Shown here piece by piece: positions 1-6,498 of a stretch of 6,498 bases of DNA. The DNA is taken from positions 1 to 6,498 of the forward strand of contig JACCYD010000873.1 in assembly GCA_013696695.1 (NCBI GenBank). Reading direction: 5' to 3'. The DNA is from Deltaproteobacteria bacterium (GTDB lineage Bacteria > Myxococcota_A > Polyangia > Haliangiales > Haliangiaceae). A program made the position numbers and the translations under genes. How positions within the stretch are numbered: the first letter of the stretch is position 1; each line of letters opens with the position of its first letter. The notes beneath the pieces are model-generated. The model was not told where the DNA came from. It saw nothing but the letters and a program-made list of their open reading frames with translations, and searched no databases.

Positions 1-99
1 TACGACGCCCTTGTCGACGCCCCCTCAAACGGTCGCCTCTTTCAGAGCCGAATCCGCAACGCCTTCCCGTGCCATCGCGCCGAAGTCGGCGAAAGGTGA
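1..99 (+). CDS. C-terminal fragment of an unrecognised protein (5' end outside window)
   Basis: Frame 1 is open from the window edge to a TGA at 97-99 and gives 32 residues ending in RNAFPCHRAEVGER. About three quarters of its codons end in G or C, as in the real genes nearby, which supports coding but is weak over so short a stretch. No family is recognised and no domain can be named. If real, the gene converges on the minus-strand phosphatase gene, with about 36 bases between the two stop codons. The opposite strand offers only a 16-codon ORF here. Confidence 0.4.
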   Translation, partial: YDALVDAPSNGRLFQSRIRNAFPCHRAEVGER

Positions 100-123
100 T
101 CCCGAAGCGTCAACGCAGTAGTG

Positions 124-140
124 TTAATTAATTAATTAAT
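124..140. repeat. (TTAA)4 tetranucleotide repeat at a gene end
   Basis: The 17 bases TTAATTAATTAATTAAT are four TTAA units plus one T, all A/T in a strongly GC-rich context. The tract is nearly self-complementary and places TAA stops in all three frames of both strands. It provides the TAA stop (136-138) of the minus-strand phosphatase gene, followed by further TAA stops in other frames. It could be a simple-sequence expansion or a natural translational barrier between two convergent genes. No G/C stem with a T run is seen here, so it is not a typical intrinsic terminator. Confidence 0.85.
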
Positions 141-1878
141 CCAGCGTCACGTGATCGCGCTGCCACGCGCGCTGCACGAAGATCGCCACCTCGACGAACA
201 ACGTCAGCGCGACGTTGACCGCGGCACACGCCACCGCGACCTCGACCGCGGGGATCACGACCAGCCACGTCGGGCTCGGCAGCGACACGAACGGCGGCGG
301 GAAGAACGCCCAGACCAGACCGGCGGTCGTCATCGACAGCGTCAGCCCGAACCACGCGATGCCGTTCGCCGCGGCGAGGCGCTCGCCGAGGGTACGGTAC
401 GAGCGCAATACCCACATGCTCGCGAACAGCTGCACCAGCATCGCGGCGCTGCCGTACTTCACCAGCGTCGAGGCGATGTGGCCCTGCGCCGGCAGGAACG
501 ACGGCGAGAACCGTTGACCGACGAGCCCGATCAACCCTGCATAGACGACGAAGAACGCAGGCACCGACACCACGAGGGCGCGCACATCGAAGCGCAGCAC
601 GCGGCGCTTGATCAGCAGCACCGCGAGCAAGGTCCCGAATAGCGCGCCACCCGCGACCAGGGCGATCCTCCACGCGCGATCCTCGAGCACGTCGCTGTCG
701 GCGCGCTCCTCGGCGAGCTCGACGATGCGTTCGTTGACAAACGTGCGCGTGCGATCGGCCGCGCTGACACGACGAGCAGCTTCGTCGTCGAGCGCGAGCA
801 GCTCCGTCAACGTGCGACCGAGACCGTGCCCCGGCGCCGGGATACCGAGCAGGGCGGCTACCGTCGGCGACACGTCGATCAACCGCGCGTCGAACAGCGT
901 CGCCCCCGGCCGAACACCCGCCCCTGCGAGCACCAGCGGCACGGTGACGACCTCGGGCTCCAGCCCGCCGTGACCACCGCGATTGGTATGGCCGTGATCC
1001 GCCGTGATCACGACCGCGTCGCGTGACAGGTCGATCCGGCCGAGCGCCTTCTCCAGGGCGTGATCGGCGGCGAGTGCGGCGTCGCGATAGGGCTCGCTGC
1101 CCGCGCCGGTGCTGTGACCCGCGAGGTCGACGGCACCGACCAGCAGCACCACGAGCTCGGCATCGCCGGCCACCAGCGCCGCGCTTGCTTCGGAGAACCC
1201 GCCCGGCCACGGCGCATAGCGCGCGTCGTCGAACGGCGACATCAGATCTGCGTCGGGATCGCGAACCGCACGGGCGACCGGATCGCGGGGCGCGGCGACT
1301 TCACTCGCGCCCTCGTCGTCGATGTCGATCTCGATCGGCTCGATCTCCGCCCGCTGCTTGTGCAGATCGCCGCGGCGCCGAAGGAACAACCGCGGCAGCA
1401 CGTCGTAATCGGTCGCGGTCGCGACGCGCAGCCCGGCGGATCGCGCGCGATCCATCAACGAATCGAGCAGCACCGGCGTGGCGTGATGGTTCGTGCGCAC
1501 GCCACTCGCGCTCGGCGGCACCCCGGTCAGGATCGCCACGTAGTTCGGGCGCGACCACGTCGGGTAATGCGAGGCGGCCTCGATGTCGACCCCGCGCCGC
1601 CGCAGGTCATCGAGGAACGGCAGCTCGTACGATCGATCGGCGCGTAACCCATCGATCACCACCAGGTAGACCCGGCGGGCGAGCCTGGGCACCGGGGCGG
1701 GATCGATGACGGGCGACACCCGCGCGAGCGCCGGCTGGACCTGCTCGAGGTCGAACATGAACGAGCTGCCTGCGAAGCCGGCCTGGATCGCGCCGACCGT
1801 GCCGAGGACCAGCAAGGCGAGCGCGGCGGCCACGACCTGGCGGGTCGGTGCGGTCACCGGGCGCTCGAGCCGTGTCAT
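136..1878 (-). CDS. Membrane-anchored alkaline-phosphatase-superfamily hydrolase/transferase with polytopic C-terminus
   Basis: The 580-residue protein has an N-terminal membrane anchor (about 14-36), an extracytoplasmic catalytic domain (about 68-360) and a C-terminal region with about five hydrophobic segments (near 404-423, 434-455, 471-491, 503-526 and 537-569). All two-metal site motifs of the superfamily are visible: VVIDGLRAD with D76; PTWSRPN with S109 at the position of the nucleophilic Thr/Ser in NPP and PIG-N-type enzymes; DLAGH with D251 and H255; ADHG with D294 and H295; and GGHGG with H303. Catalysis on phosphate or sulfate esters, or phosphoethanolamine-type transfer, at the outer face of the inner membrane is therefore likely; the substrate cannot be told. 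An acidic stretch near 178-190 (EIEPIEIDIDDEG) is an insert in the catalytic domain. The ATG at 1876-1878 starts just before a basic segment and the anchor. It is transcribed divergently from the KamA-like gene. Confidence 0.88.
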   Translation of the reverse strand: MTRLERPVTAPTRQVVAAALALLVLGTVGAIQAGFAGSSFMFDLEQVQPALARVSPVIDPAPVPRLARRVYLVVIDGLRADRSYELPFLDDLRRRGVDIEAASHYPTWSRPNYVAILTGVPPSASGVRTNHHATPVLLDSLMDRARSAGLRVATATDYDVLPRLFLRRRGDLHKQRAEIEPIEIDIDDEGASEVAAPRDPVARAVRDPDADLMSPFDDARYAPWPGGFSEASAALVAGDAELVVLLVGAVDLAGHSTGAGSEPYRDAALAADHALEKALGRIDLSRDAVVITADHGHTNRGGHGGLEPEVVTVPLVLAGAGVRPGATLFDARLIDVSPTVAALLGIPAPGHGLGRTLTELLALDDEAARRVSAADRTRTFVNERIVELAEERADSDVLEDRAWRIALVAGGALFGTLLAVLLIKRRVLRFDVRALVVSVPAFFVVYAGLIGLVGQRFSPSFLPAQGHIASTLVKYGSAAMLVQLFASMWVLRSYRTLGERLAAANGIAWFGLTLSMTTAGLVWAFFPPPFVSLPSPTWLVVIPAVEVAVACAAVNVALTLFVEVAIFVQRAWQRDHVTLD

Positions 1879-2060
1879 TCACGAGTCTAGCGCCGGCCGG
1901 GCCGCTACCAATGTTCGTGATTGGCGCCGCTCCATCCCCGTGATATCGATGATCACGATGTGGTATCTGGGTTCTGTTCCGCACCAGCCCGACGTAGCGA
2001 ACGCCTGAATCGTTCACGCGCTCTTTTTGCCTACGTTGTTCTGTTGTTGCGAGGATTCCC
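1879..2060. promoter_or_regulatory. Divergent intergenic region with two inverted repeats
   Basis: This 182-base gap separates the starts of the divergent phosphatase and KamA-like genes, so promoters for both should lie here. Two inverted repeats with 7-base spacers are visible: CGTGAT/ATCACG (1939-1944 and 1952-1957) and GAACG/CGTTC (1999-2003 and 2011-2015). The downstream part (about 2021-2048) is T-rich. No convincing paired -35/-10 boxes were found, and operator roles for the repeats are speculative. Confidence 0.35.
2051..2055 (+). promoter_or_regulatory. Ribosome binding site of the KamA-like gene
   Basis: GAGGA lies five bases before the ATG at 2061 and matches the Shine-Dalgarno consensus. 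It fixes the start at this ATG. Confidence 0.65.
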
Positions 2061-3488
<1,428 letters not shown>

Positions 3489-3497
3489 CGTCATCGC

Positions 3498-3522
3498 GAA
3501 GCTCGGCGTGCGCCGAGCGTTC
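3498..3522 (+). terminator. Hairpin after the KamA-like gene, possible terminator
   Basis: GCTCGGC (3501-3507) pairs perfectly with GCCGAGC (3512-3518) around a GTGC loop. With G3519 bulged, GAA (3498-3500) also pairs with TTC (3520-3522), giving a 10-bp stem. It begins nine bases after the KamA-like stop codon. No U-rich tract follows, so it may be a factor-assisted terminator or an mRNA-stabilising structure, not a classical intrinsic terminator. Confidence 0.4.
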
Positions 3523-3555
3523 CTGACCAAAACGCGATGATAGGGTCGCGTCCAC

Positions 3556-4625
3556 ATGCGTAGCTTGCTGTCGATCGTGGCGTTCGTCATCGGGTGCGCC
3601 CACCCGGTCCCCCCAACGAGACCGGTTGCGTGTCCGGTCAGTGTCGCGCCACCACCTGCGCCGGTCGCTGCGGCCATCAAGCCGCTCGACGAAGCACAGG
3701 CGATCGCGCGCGTCGACGCTTTCCTCGCCGCCGTCGACAGCCACGACGCCAAGGCGTTCGAGACCAAGACGGCCACCGGCTTCCTGTGGTTTCTGCACGG
3801 GCGCACGTACGACCGCCCGACGTTGATCAAGTCGATCGTCAGGCGCGTGGAGCAAAAGGCGCCTTCGCCCACCCGCAGCTGCCAGCGTCACAAGGTGATC
3901 GCCAGCGCGACGTCCACGGTGGTCGCGGCGGATTGCAGCGAGCGCTACGCCGCGCACGAGGACATGCCCGGCTACGAATACGCGAGCTTCACGAACGTCG
4001 TCCTGATCCCCGAGGACAACGCCTGGAAGGTCGCGTTCTGGACGTTCCAGACGTCGGGTCTCGAGTCCGAGCGCGACATGTGGAACGACACGCTCCAGCG
4101 TGGGATGGGCTTCAGGAAGTCCGCGAACCAGCACCTGGTCGATGCGGTGAAAGGGCGCAAGCCAGGCCGCGCGCTCGACATCGCGATGGGCTCCGGTCGC
4201 AACGTCCTGTTCCTCGCAGGCGCAGGCTGGAAGGTCACCGGCGTCGACCTCTCCGACGCGGGCATCAAGCTCGCCACCGAGGCAGCTGCGAAGCAGAAGG
4301 TGAAGTTCGAGGGCGTCGTGCAGGACATCGCGAAGTACGACCTCGGCACGGCGAAGTGGGATCTGGTCACGCTGATCTACGCGGGCACCGATCCGAAGTT
4401 GATCGCGCGCATCAAGCCCAGCATCAAGAAGGGCGGCCTGTTCGTCGTCGAGTTCTTCCACAAGGACGCCACCATGGGCACTGGCGTCGGCGGCTTCGAA
4501 GCCGGCGAGCTCGCGAAGCAGTTCACCGACGGCTGGACGATCGTCAAGGACGAGGTGGTCGAGGACATCGCCGACTGGGCCTCCGCAAGACCAAGGTCGT
4601 GCGGTTCACCGCGCAGAAGAGATAG
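3556..4625 (+). CDS. Predicted lipoprotein: NTF2/SnoaL-like domain fused to class I SAM-dependent methyltransferase, with a C-terminal one-base frameshift
   Basis: A short signal peptide ends in a lipobox-like VIGC (C14), followed by a Pro-rich linker to about residue 42. Residues 45-165 look like an NTF2/SnoaL fold (helix ARVDAFLAAVDSHDAKAFE, later strands ending NAWKVAFWTFQ). Residues 190-340 are a Rossmann methyltransferase: motif I LDIAMGSGRN (D208, G212, G214), acidic D231 after the second strand (VTGVD), QDI at 256-258, and post-motif IKKGGLFVVEFF. The uninterrupted frame runs to 4866 and overlaps the convergent gene with a tail unlike a methyltransferase. Adding one G to the GGG at 4577-4579 instead gives DWGLRKTKVVRFTAQKR and a TAG at 4623-4625, seven bases before the next gene's end, for 356 residues. 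I therefore infer a deletion or sequencing error there. A SAM enzyme with a lipoprotein signal is odd; the substrate is unknown. The gene lies 67 bases after the KamA-like gene. Confidence 0.78.
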
Positions 4626-4631
4626 TCATCG

Positions 4632-5351
4632 TCAGCGCGTACACGGCACGATGCCGATCGCATCGAGCTCGTTCCATCCCGACACGCGCTGCGAATCGAG
4701 GGACACGCGCACGCTCGCGATCGGCTCCTGCGTGCAGCGCATACTGAACACGCTATGGGCGCTCGCGCCGGCTGGCGGCGCGGCACCGATCGGCACGTCG
4801 ATCCGCCGGCCCTTCACGGTGATCAGCTCGATCTTGTCGATCGCGCCCGGATTGAACGTCTCGTAGACCTCGACGCCCGACACCCGATCCGGCCGGTCGA
4901 AGCCGACCTCGATGTACTCCGCGCGATCGTCGGCGCCCTGCGAGGCCCACGCCTTGTTGTGATCGCCGTACGCCGGATACACGTCGGGGGCGCCGAGGAT
5001 CTGATTCGCGGACCACGCGTCGGCCGAGTATTGCGTCGAGAAGTCGACCACCGACGCCGCCCACACGATCAGCCGCGTCGGGAGATCGGGTTGCTTGACG
5101 ACACGCTTCTTGAGCGGCTTGCCGGCGAGCTCGGCATCGAGCGCGGCCGTGAGCCGGCGATACACCTCGTCGTCGATCCGGCCGTACCGATGGTCATTGC
5201 AGATCAGCGCGCGTCTCATCATCAAGTTCGCGACCGGCGTGTCGAGGTCGACGAGGTCGATCCCAATCGGAAACCCACACGGATCCGGCTCGGGCGATTT
5301 CGCCTCGACCTGCGCACCACAGGCAGCGAGCATGACCAGCAACCACCGCAT
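4632..5351 (-). CDS. Lipoprotein with a discoidin-like (galactose-binding-like) domain
   Basis: The 239-residue protein begins MRWLLVMLAAC, a very short signal peptide with lipobox LAAC (C11), so it should be a lipidated envelope protein. Residues about 25-90 form a Cys-containing helical region (C25, C51). Residues about 98-235 resemble a discoidin/F5-8C-like jelly roll, with the pattern DAWSANQILGAPDVYPAYGD, then KAWAS, EYIEVGFDRP, VYETFNPGAID and a final VSGWNELDAIGI. This type usually binds carbohydrate or other surface ligands; no catalytic motif is evident, and the ligand is unknown. The open frame reaches 5645, but that part lies antisense to the next gene. The ATG at 5349-5351 is chosen because it places the signal peptide correctly. 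Two GTG codons directly precede it and are alternative starts. No clear ribosome binding site was seen. Confidence 0.75.
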   Translation of the reverse strand: MRWLLVMLAACGAQVEAKSPEPDPCGFPIGIDLVDLDTPVANLMMRRALICNDHRYGRIDDEVYRRLTAALDAELAGKPLKKRVVKQPDLPTRLIVWAASVVDFSTQYSADAWSANQILGAPDVYPAYGDHNKAWASQGADDRAEYIEVGFDRPDRVSGVEVYETFNPGAIDKIELITVKGRRIDVPIGAAPPAGASAHSVFSMRCTQEPIASVRVSLDSQRVSGWNELDAIGIVPCTR

Positions 5352-5393
5352 CACCACGAGTGTGACCGAAACTTTCGCGTAAACTCGATCTCG
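5352..5393. promoter_or_regulatory. Compact divergent promoter region with palindrome CGAAACTTTCG
   Basis: Only 42 bases separate the starts of the divergent lipoprotein gene and the selenoprotein operon, so both promoters must lie here or inside the neighbouring gene. CGAAA (5367-5371) and TTTCG (5373-5377) form a small perfect inverted repeat around one base, a possible operator. A TAAACT (5380-5385) resembles a -10 box, but no matching -35 was found. No Shine-Dalgarno precedes the ATG at 5394, so the first gene may be translated from a short leader or leaderless. Confidence 0.3.
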
Positions 5394-5708
5394 ATGAACG
5401 AAGCTGTGACGAGGTTGCGCGAGGCGGTGGTCGAACGTGTGCTCTCCGGCGCAGGCAAGGCCACCAGAGACGCGCGGCGGGCGGCGTTCGACAACCGCGA
5501 GGTGCCCGAAGCTGCGCGCTCGTTGATCGACAAGGTCACCAAAAATGCCTGGAAGGTCACCGACGAGGATGTCGCCGCTGTCCGACAGGCCGGGATGTCG
5601 GATGACGAGATCTTCGAGCTCGCGGTGGCGGCGGCTTTGGGTCAATCGACCCGGCAGCTCGATGCGGCGTTCGCTGCGCTCGACGAAGCAACCAAGGCGG
5701 CCAAGTGA
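5394..5708 (+). CDS. Small helical CMD-half-domain-like protein, partner of the AhpD-like selenoprotein
   Basis: The 104-residue, Ala-rich, mostly helical protein has no cysteine and no signal peptide, so it is probably cytoplasmic. Residues 44-93 align without gaps to residues 121-170 of the downstream AhpD-like protein. Shared positions include K-V-T (47-49 and 124-126), V-T (55-56 and 132-133), a Gly after the helix (67 and 144), the Ile of the following helix, and the final Leu and Phe. Identity is low (about 11 of 50 by eye), but the matching spacing suggests a carboxymuconolactone-decarboxylase half-domain lacking the redox motif. Small genes of this kind next to CMD-family genes are familiar to me from other high-GC bacteria, though that is memory and not a search. 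Its TGA stop overlaps the next start (GTGA), implying coupled translation and perhaps a complex. The function is unknown; an accessory or structural role is inferred. Confidence 0.75.
   Translation: MNEAVTRLREAVVERVLSGAGKATRDARRAAFDNREVPEAARSLIDKVTKNAWKVTDEDVAAVRQAGMSDDEIFELAVAAALGQSTRQLDAAFAALDEATKAAK
5694..5697 (+). promoter_or_regulatory. Ribosome binding site supporting the GTG start of the selenoprotein
   Basis: AAGG ends seven bases before the GTG at 5705, inside the end of the upstream gene. It supports this GTG as the start. Confidence 0.45.
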
Positions 5709-6289
5709 GGCTCCCTACCCTCGACACCGGCCATACCTTCGGCAAGAAGGCGCTGTTCACGTTGATCCGCGTGCTGTCGGGCCATCGCGCGCCCGATGTC
5801 GTCAAGACGCTGACCTATCGCCCGGAGTTCTTCGGCGGGCTGATGTCGCCGGTGTTCCAGGAGGTCATGCGCGGGCCGTCGGCCTGGTCGATCGGCGATC
5901 GCGAGCTGATGGCGGCATACGTGTCCAAGGTCAACGAGTGTGAGTTCTGACTGCGCTCGCACGCCGCGGTCGCGGCGAAGGTGATGGGTAACGACAGGGT
6001 CGACGCGGTGATCAAGGATCTGGCGACGGCGCCGATCACCGAAGGGTTGCGCGCGACGCTCGGCTTGTTGAAGAAGGTCACGCAGGCGCATGGCGACGTC
6101 ACCGCGAAGGACATCGAGCCGCTGCTCGCGCAGGGCGTCACGCGCTCGCAGATCGAGGACGCGCTCGCCGTGTGCTGGTGCTTCAACGTGATCACGCGCC
6201 TCGCGGATACGTTCCAGTTCGAGGTCGGGCCGCAAGCGGCGTTCGATGCCAGTGCGAAGGCGCTGCTCGGGCGCGGCTACAAGCTCTAG
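5705..6289 (+). CDS. AhpD-like/CMD-family selenoprotein with C-x2-U redox motif (in-frame TGA = Sec82)
   Basis: Read through one TGA (5948-5950), the frame from GTG 5705 to TAG 6287-6289 encodes 194 residues, a full-length AhpD-like/carboxymuconolactone decarboxylase (CMD) family protein. The N-terminal part (1-60) includes SGHRAPDVVKTL and YRPEFFG. The active site is E67-x11-C79-E-F-U82-x3-H86, matching mycobacterial AhpD E118, C130, C133 and H137 in every spacing, so the TGA replaces exactly the second redox cysteine. The C-terminal half (121-175) supplies the remaining helices of the fold. AhpD-family enzymes reduce peroxides or pass electrons to peroxiredoxins through the C-x2-C pair; a peroxidase or thiol oxidoreductase role in the cytoplasm is inferred, with unknown substrate. 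A hairpin suited to be a SECIS element follows the TGA. AhpD-like selenoproteins have been reported from marine metagenomes, as I recall. Conventional gene calling would give two proteins (5705-5950 and 5981-6289), both lacking the active site. A nonsense mutation or sequencing error is the alternative. It is coupled to the upstream gene by a 4-base overlap. Confidence 0.87.
5951..5984 (+). promoter_or_regulatory. Candidate bacterial SECIS element downstream of the Sec TGA
   Basis: CGCCGC (5962-5967) pairs perfectly with GCGGCG (5972-5977) around the loop GGTC (5968-5971). A second helix can form below it: TCGC (5957-5960) with GGTGA bases 5981-5984, one G-U pair, across an asymmetric internal loop. 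The loop starts 17 nt after the TGA and has G in its first two positions. As I recall the bacterial SECIS model, this fits the expected TGA-to-loop distance (about 16-37 nt) and small G-containing apical loop recognised by SelB. High GC makes chance hairpins common, so the hairpin alone would not be proof. Confidence 0.65.
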
Positions 6290-6302
6290 GCTGCTAGAAC
6301 TT
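6281..6302. terminator. Hairpin spanning two convergent stop codons, possible bidirectional terminator
   Basis: TCTAG (6285-6289) and CTAGA (6294-6298) form a perfect inverted repeat around GCTG. After a C-A mismatch, AAG (6281-6283) pairs with CTT (6300-6302). The repeat contains the TAG stops of both convergent genes. The stem is short and no long T tract follows on either side, so a terminator role is only suggested by position. Confidence 0.3.
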
Positions 6303-6498
6303 CGCTTCGATCGTCTTCAGCGCGATCGCCTTCCACGCCGCGTACGCTGGCTGCTTCTTCCACGCGTGTTCGGCGATCGTCGAGTGCTCGCCGTCCTTGT
6401 CGACGCCGACGATGAACGGCATCCCCTTCTCTCGCTGCGCCGCCGAGGTCTCGAGGTTGACGCTGCCGACGACCTTGTCCTTGAGCGCGATCTTCGCC
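6294..6498 (-). CDS. C-terminal fragment of an unrecognised protein (5' end outside window)
   Basis: The minus-strand frame ending in TAG at 6294-6296 is open to the window edge and gives 67 residues, ending WKAIALKTIEAKF. Most codons end in G or C, and the product is Lys/Ala-rich with a plausible strand (MPFIVGVDKDGEHST) followed by helices (IAEHAWKKQPAYAAWKAIAL), so it looks like genuine coding sequence. An internal ATG would give only about 42 residues. No family is recognised. The gene converges on the selenoprotein gene with four bases between the two stop codons. Confidence 0.6.
   Translation of the reverse strand, partial: AKIALKDKVVGSVNLETSAAQREKGMPFIVGVDKDGEHSTIAEHAWKKQPAYAAWKAIALKTIEAKF

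Noticed and set aside
128..1210. 360-residue minus-strand open frame and long plus-strand frames over 1023-1709
   Set aside because: They are Arg/Ala-rich shadow frames of the phosphatase gene, which has all its metal-site motifs in the other frame.
4626..4866. C-terminal extension of the methyltransferase lipoprotein to 436 residues
   Set aside because: The extension is antisense to the discoidin-like lipoprotein gene, and its sequence does not resemble a methyltransferase end. A one-base correction gives a natural stop at 4625.
5352..5645. N-terminal extension of the discoidin-like lipoprotein by 98 residues
   Set aside because: It would overlap the selenoprotein operon's first gene on the opposite strand and bury the signal peptide and lipobox inside the protein.
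5705..5950. Separate 81-residue gene ending at the TGA, with a second gene at 5981-6289
   Set aside because: Both pieces share one frame and together make a single CMD/AhpD-family protein. Separately, each lacks the catalytic motif, and the 30 bases between them encode the expected H86 and following helix.
5705..6289. Pseudogene by nonsense mutation
   Set aside because: There is only one stop, placed exactly at the second redox cysteine and followed by a SECIS-like hairpin, and no frameshift or decay is seen elsewhere in the gene. It remains the main alternative.

Overview
This is a GC-rich (roughly two thirds by eye), gene-dense bacterial segment with strong G/C preference at third codon positions. 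Two lipoprotein signal peptides, a long KamA-family radical SAM protein and a selenoprotein together fit a member of the Myxococcota or a related former deltaproteobacterial lineage. That assignment is inference, because the window has no rRNA or other phylogenetic marker.

Layout, left to right. Bases 1-99 hold the probable C-terminal end of an unrecognised plus-strand gene. A minus-strand gene (136-1878) converges on it and encodes a membrane-anchored alkaline-phosphatase-superfamily enzyme with a polytopic C-terminal membrane domain; its stop codon lies in a (TTAA)n repeat. A 182-base divergent intergenic region precedes a plus-strand KamA-family radical SAM/PLP aminomutase-like gene (2061-3488). 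After a hairpin comes a predicted lipoprotein that fuses an NTF2/SnoaL-like domain to a SAM-dependent methyltransferase (3556-4625). Its last 15 codons are in the +1-base-corrected frame, so the sequence carries a one-base frameshift. A discoidin-like lipoprotein on the minus strand (4632-5351) converges on it.

The most interesting part is the plus-strand pair 5394-5708 and 5705-6289. The second gene is an AhpD/carboxymuconolactone-decarboxylase-like protein whose frame is interrupted by one TGA at 5948-5950. That TGA sits exactly where the second cysteine of the catalytic motif E-x11-C-x2-C-x3-H should be, and the frame continues unchanged on both sides for a complete 194-residue protein. 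A 6-bp GC hairpin with a GGTC loop starts 11 nt after the TGA, with its loop 17 nt after it, as expected of a bacterial SECIS element. I read the gene as a selenoprotein with a C79-x2-U82 redox centre, not as two ORFs or a pseudogene. The upstream 104-residue gene overlaps it by four bases (GTGA) and resembles the C-terminal half of the same fold without the redox motif, so the two may form a translationally coupled pair.

The last 205 bases hold the C-terminal end of an unrecognised minus-strand gene that converges on the selenoprotein gene with four bases between stop codons. No tRNA, rRNA, CRISPR array or insertion sequence was seen.
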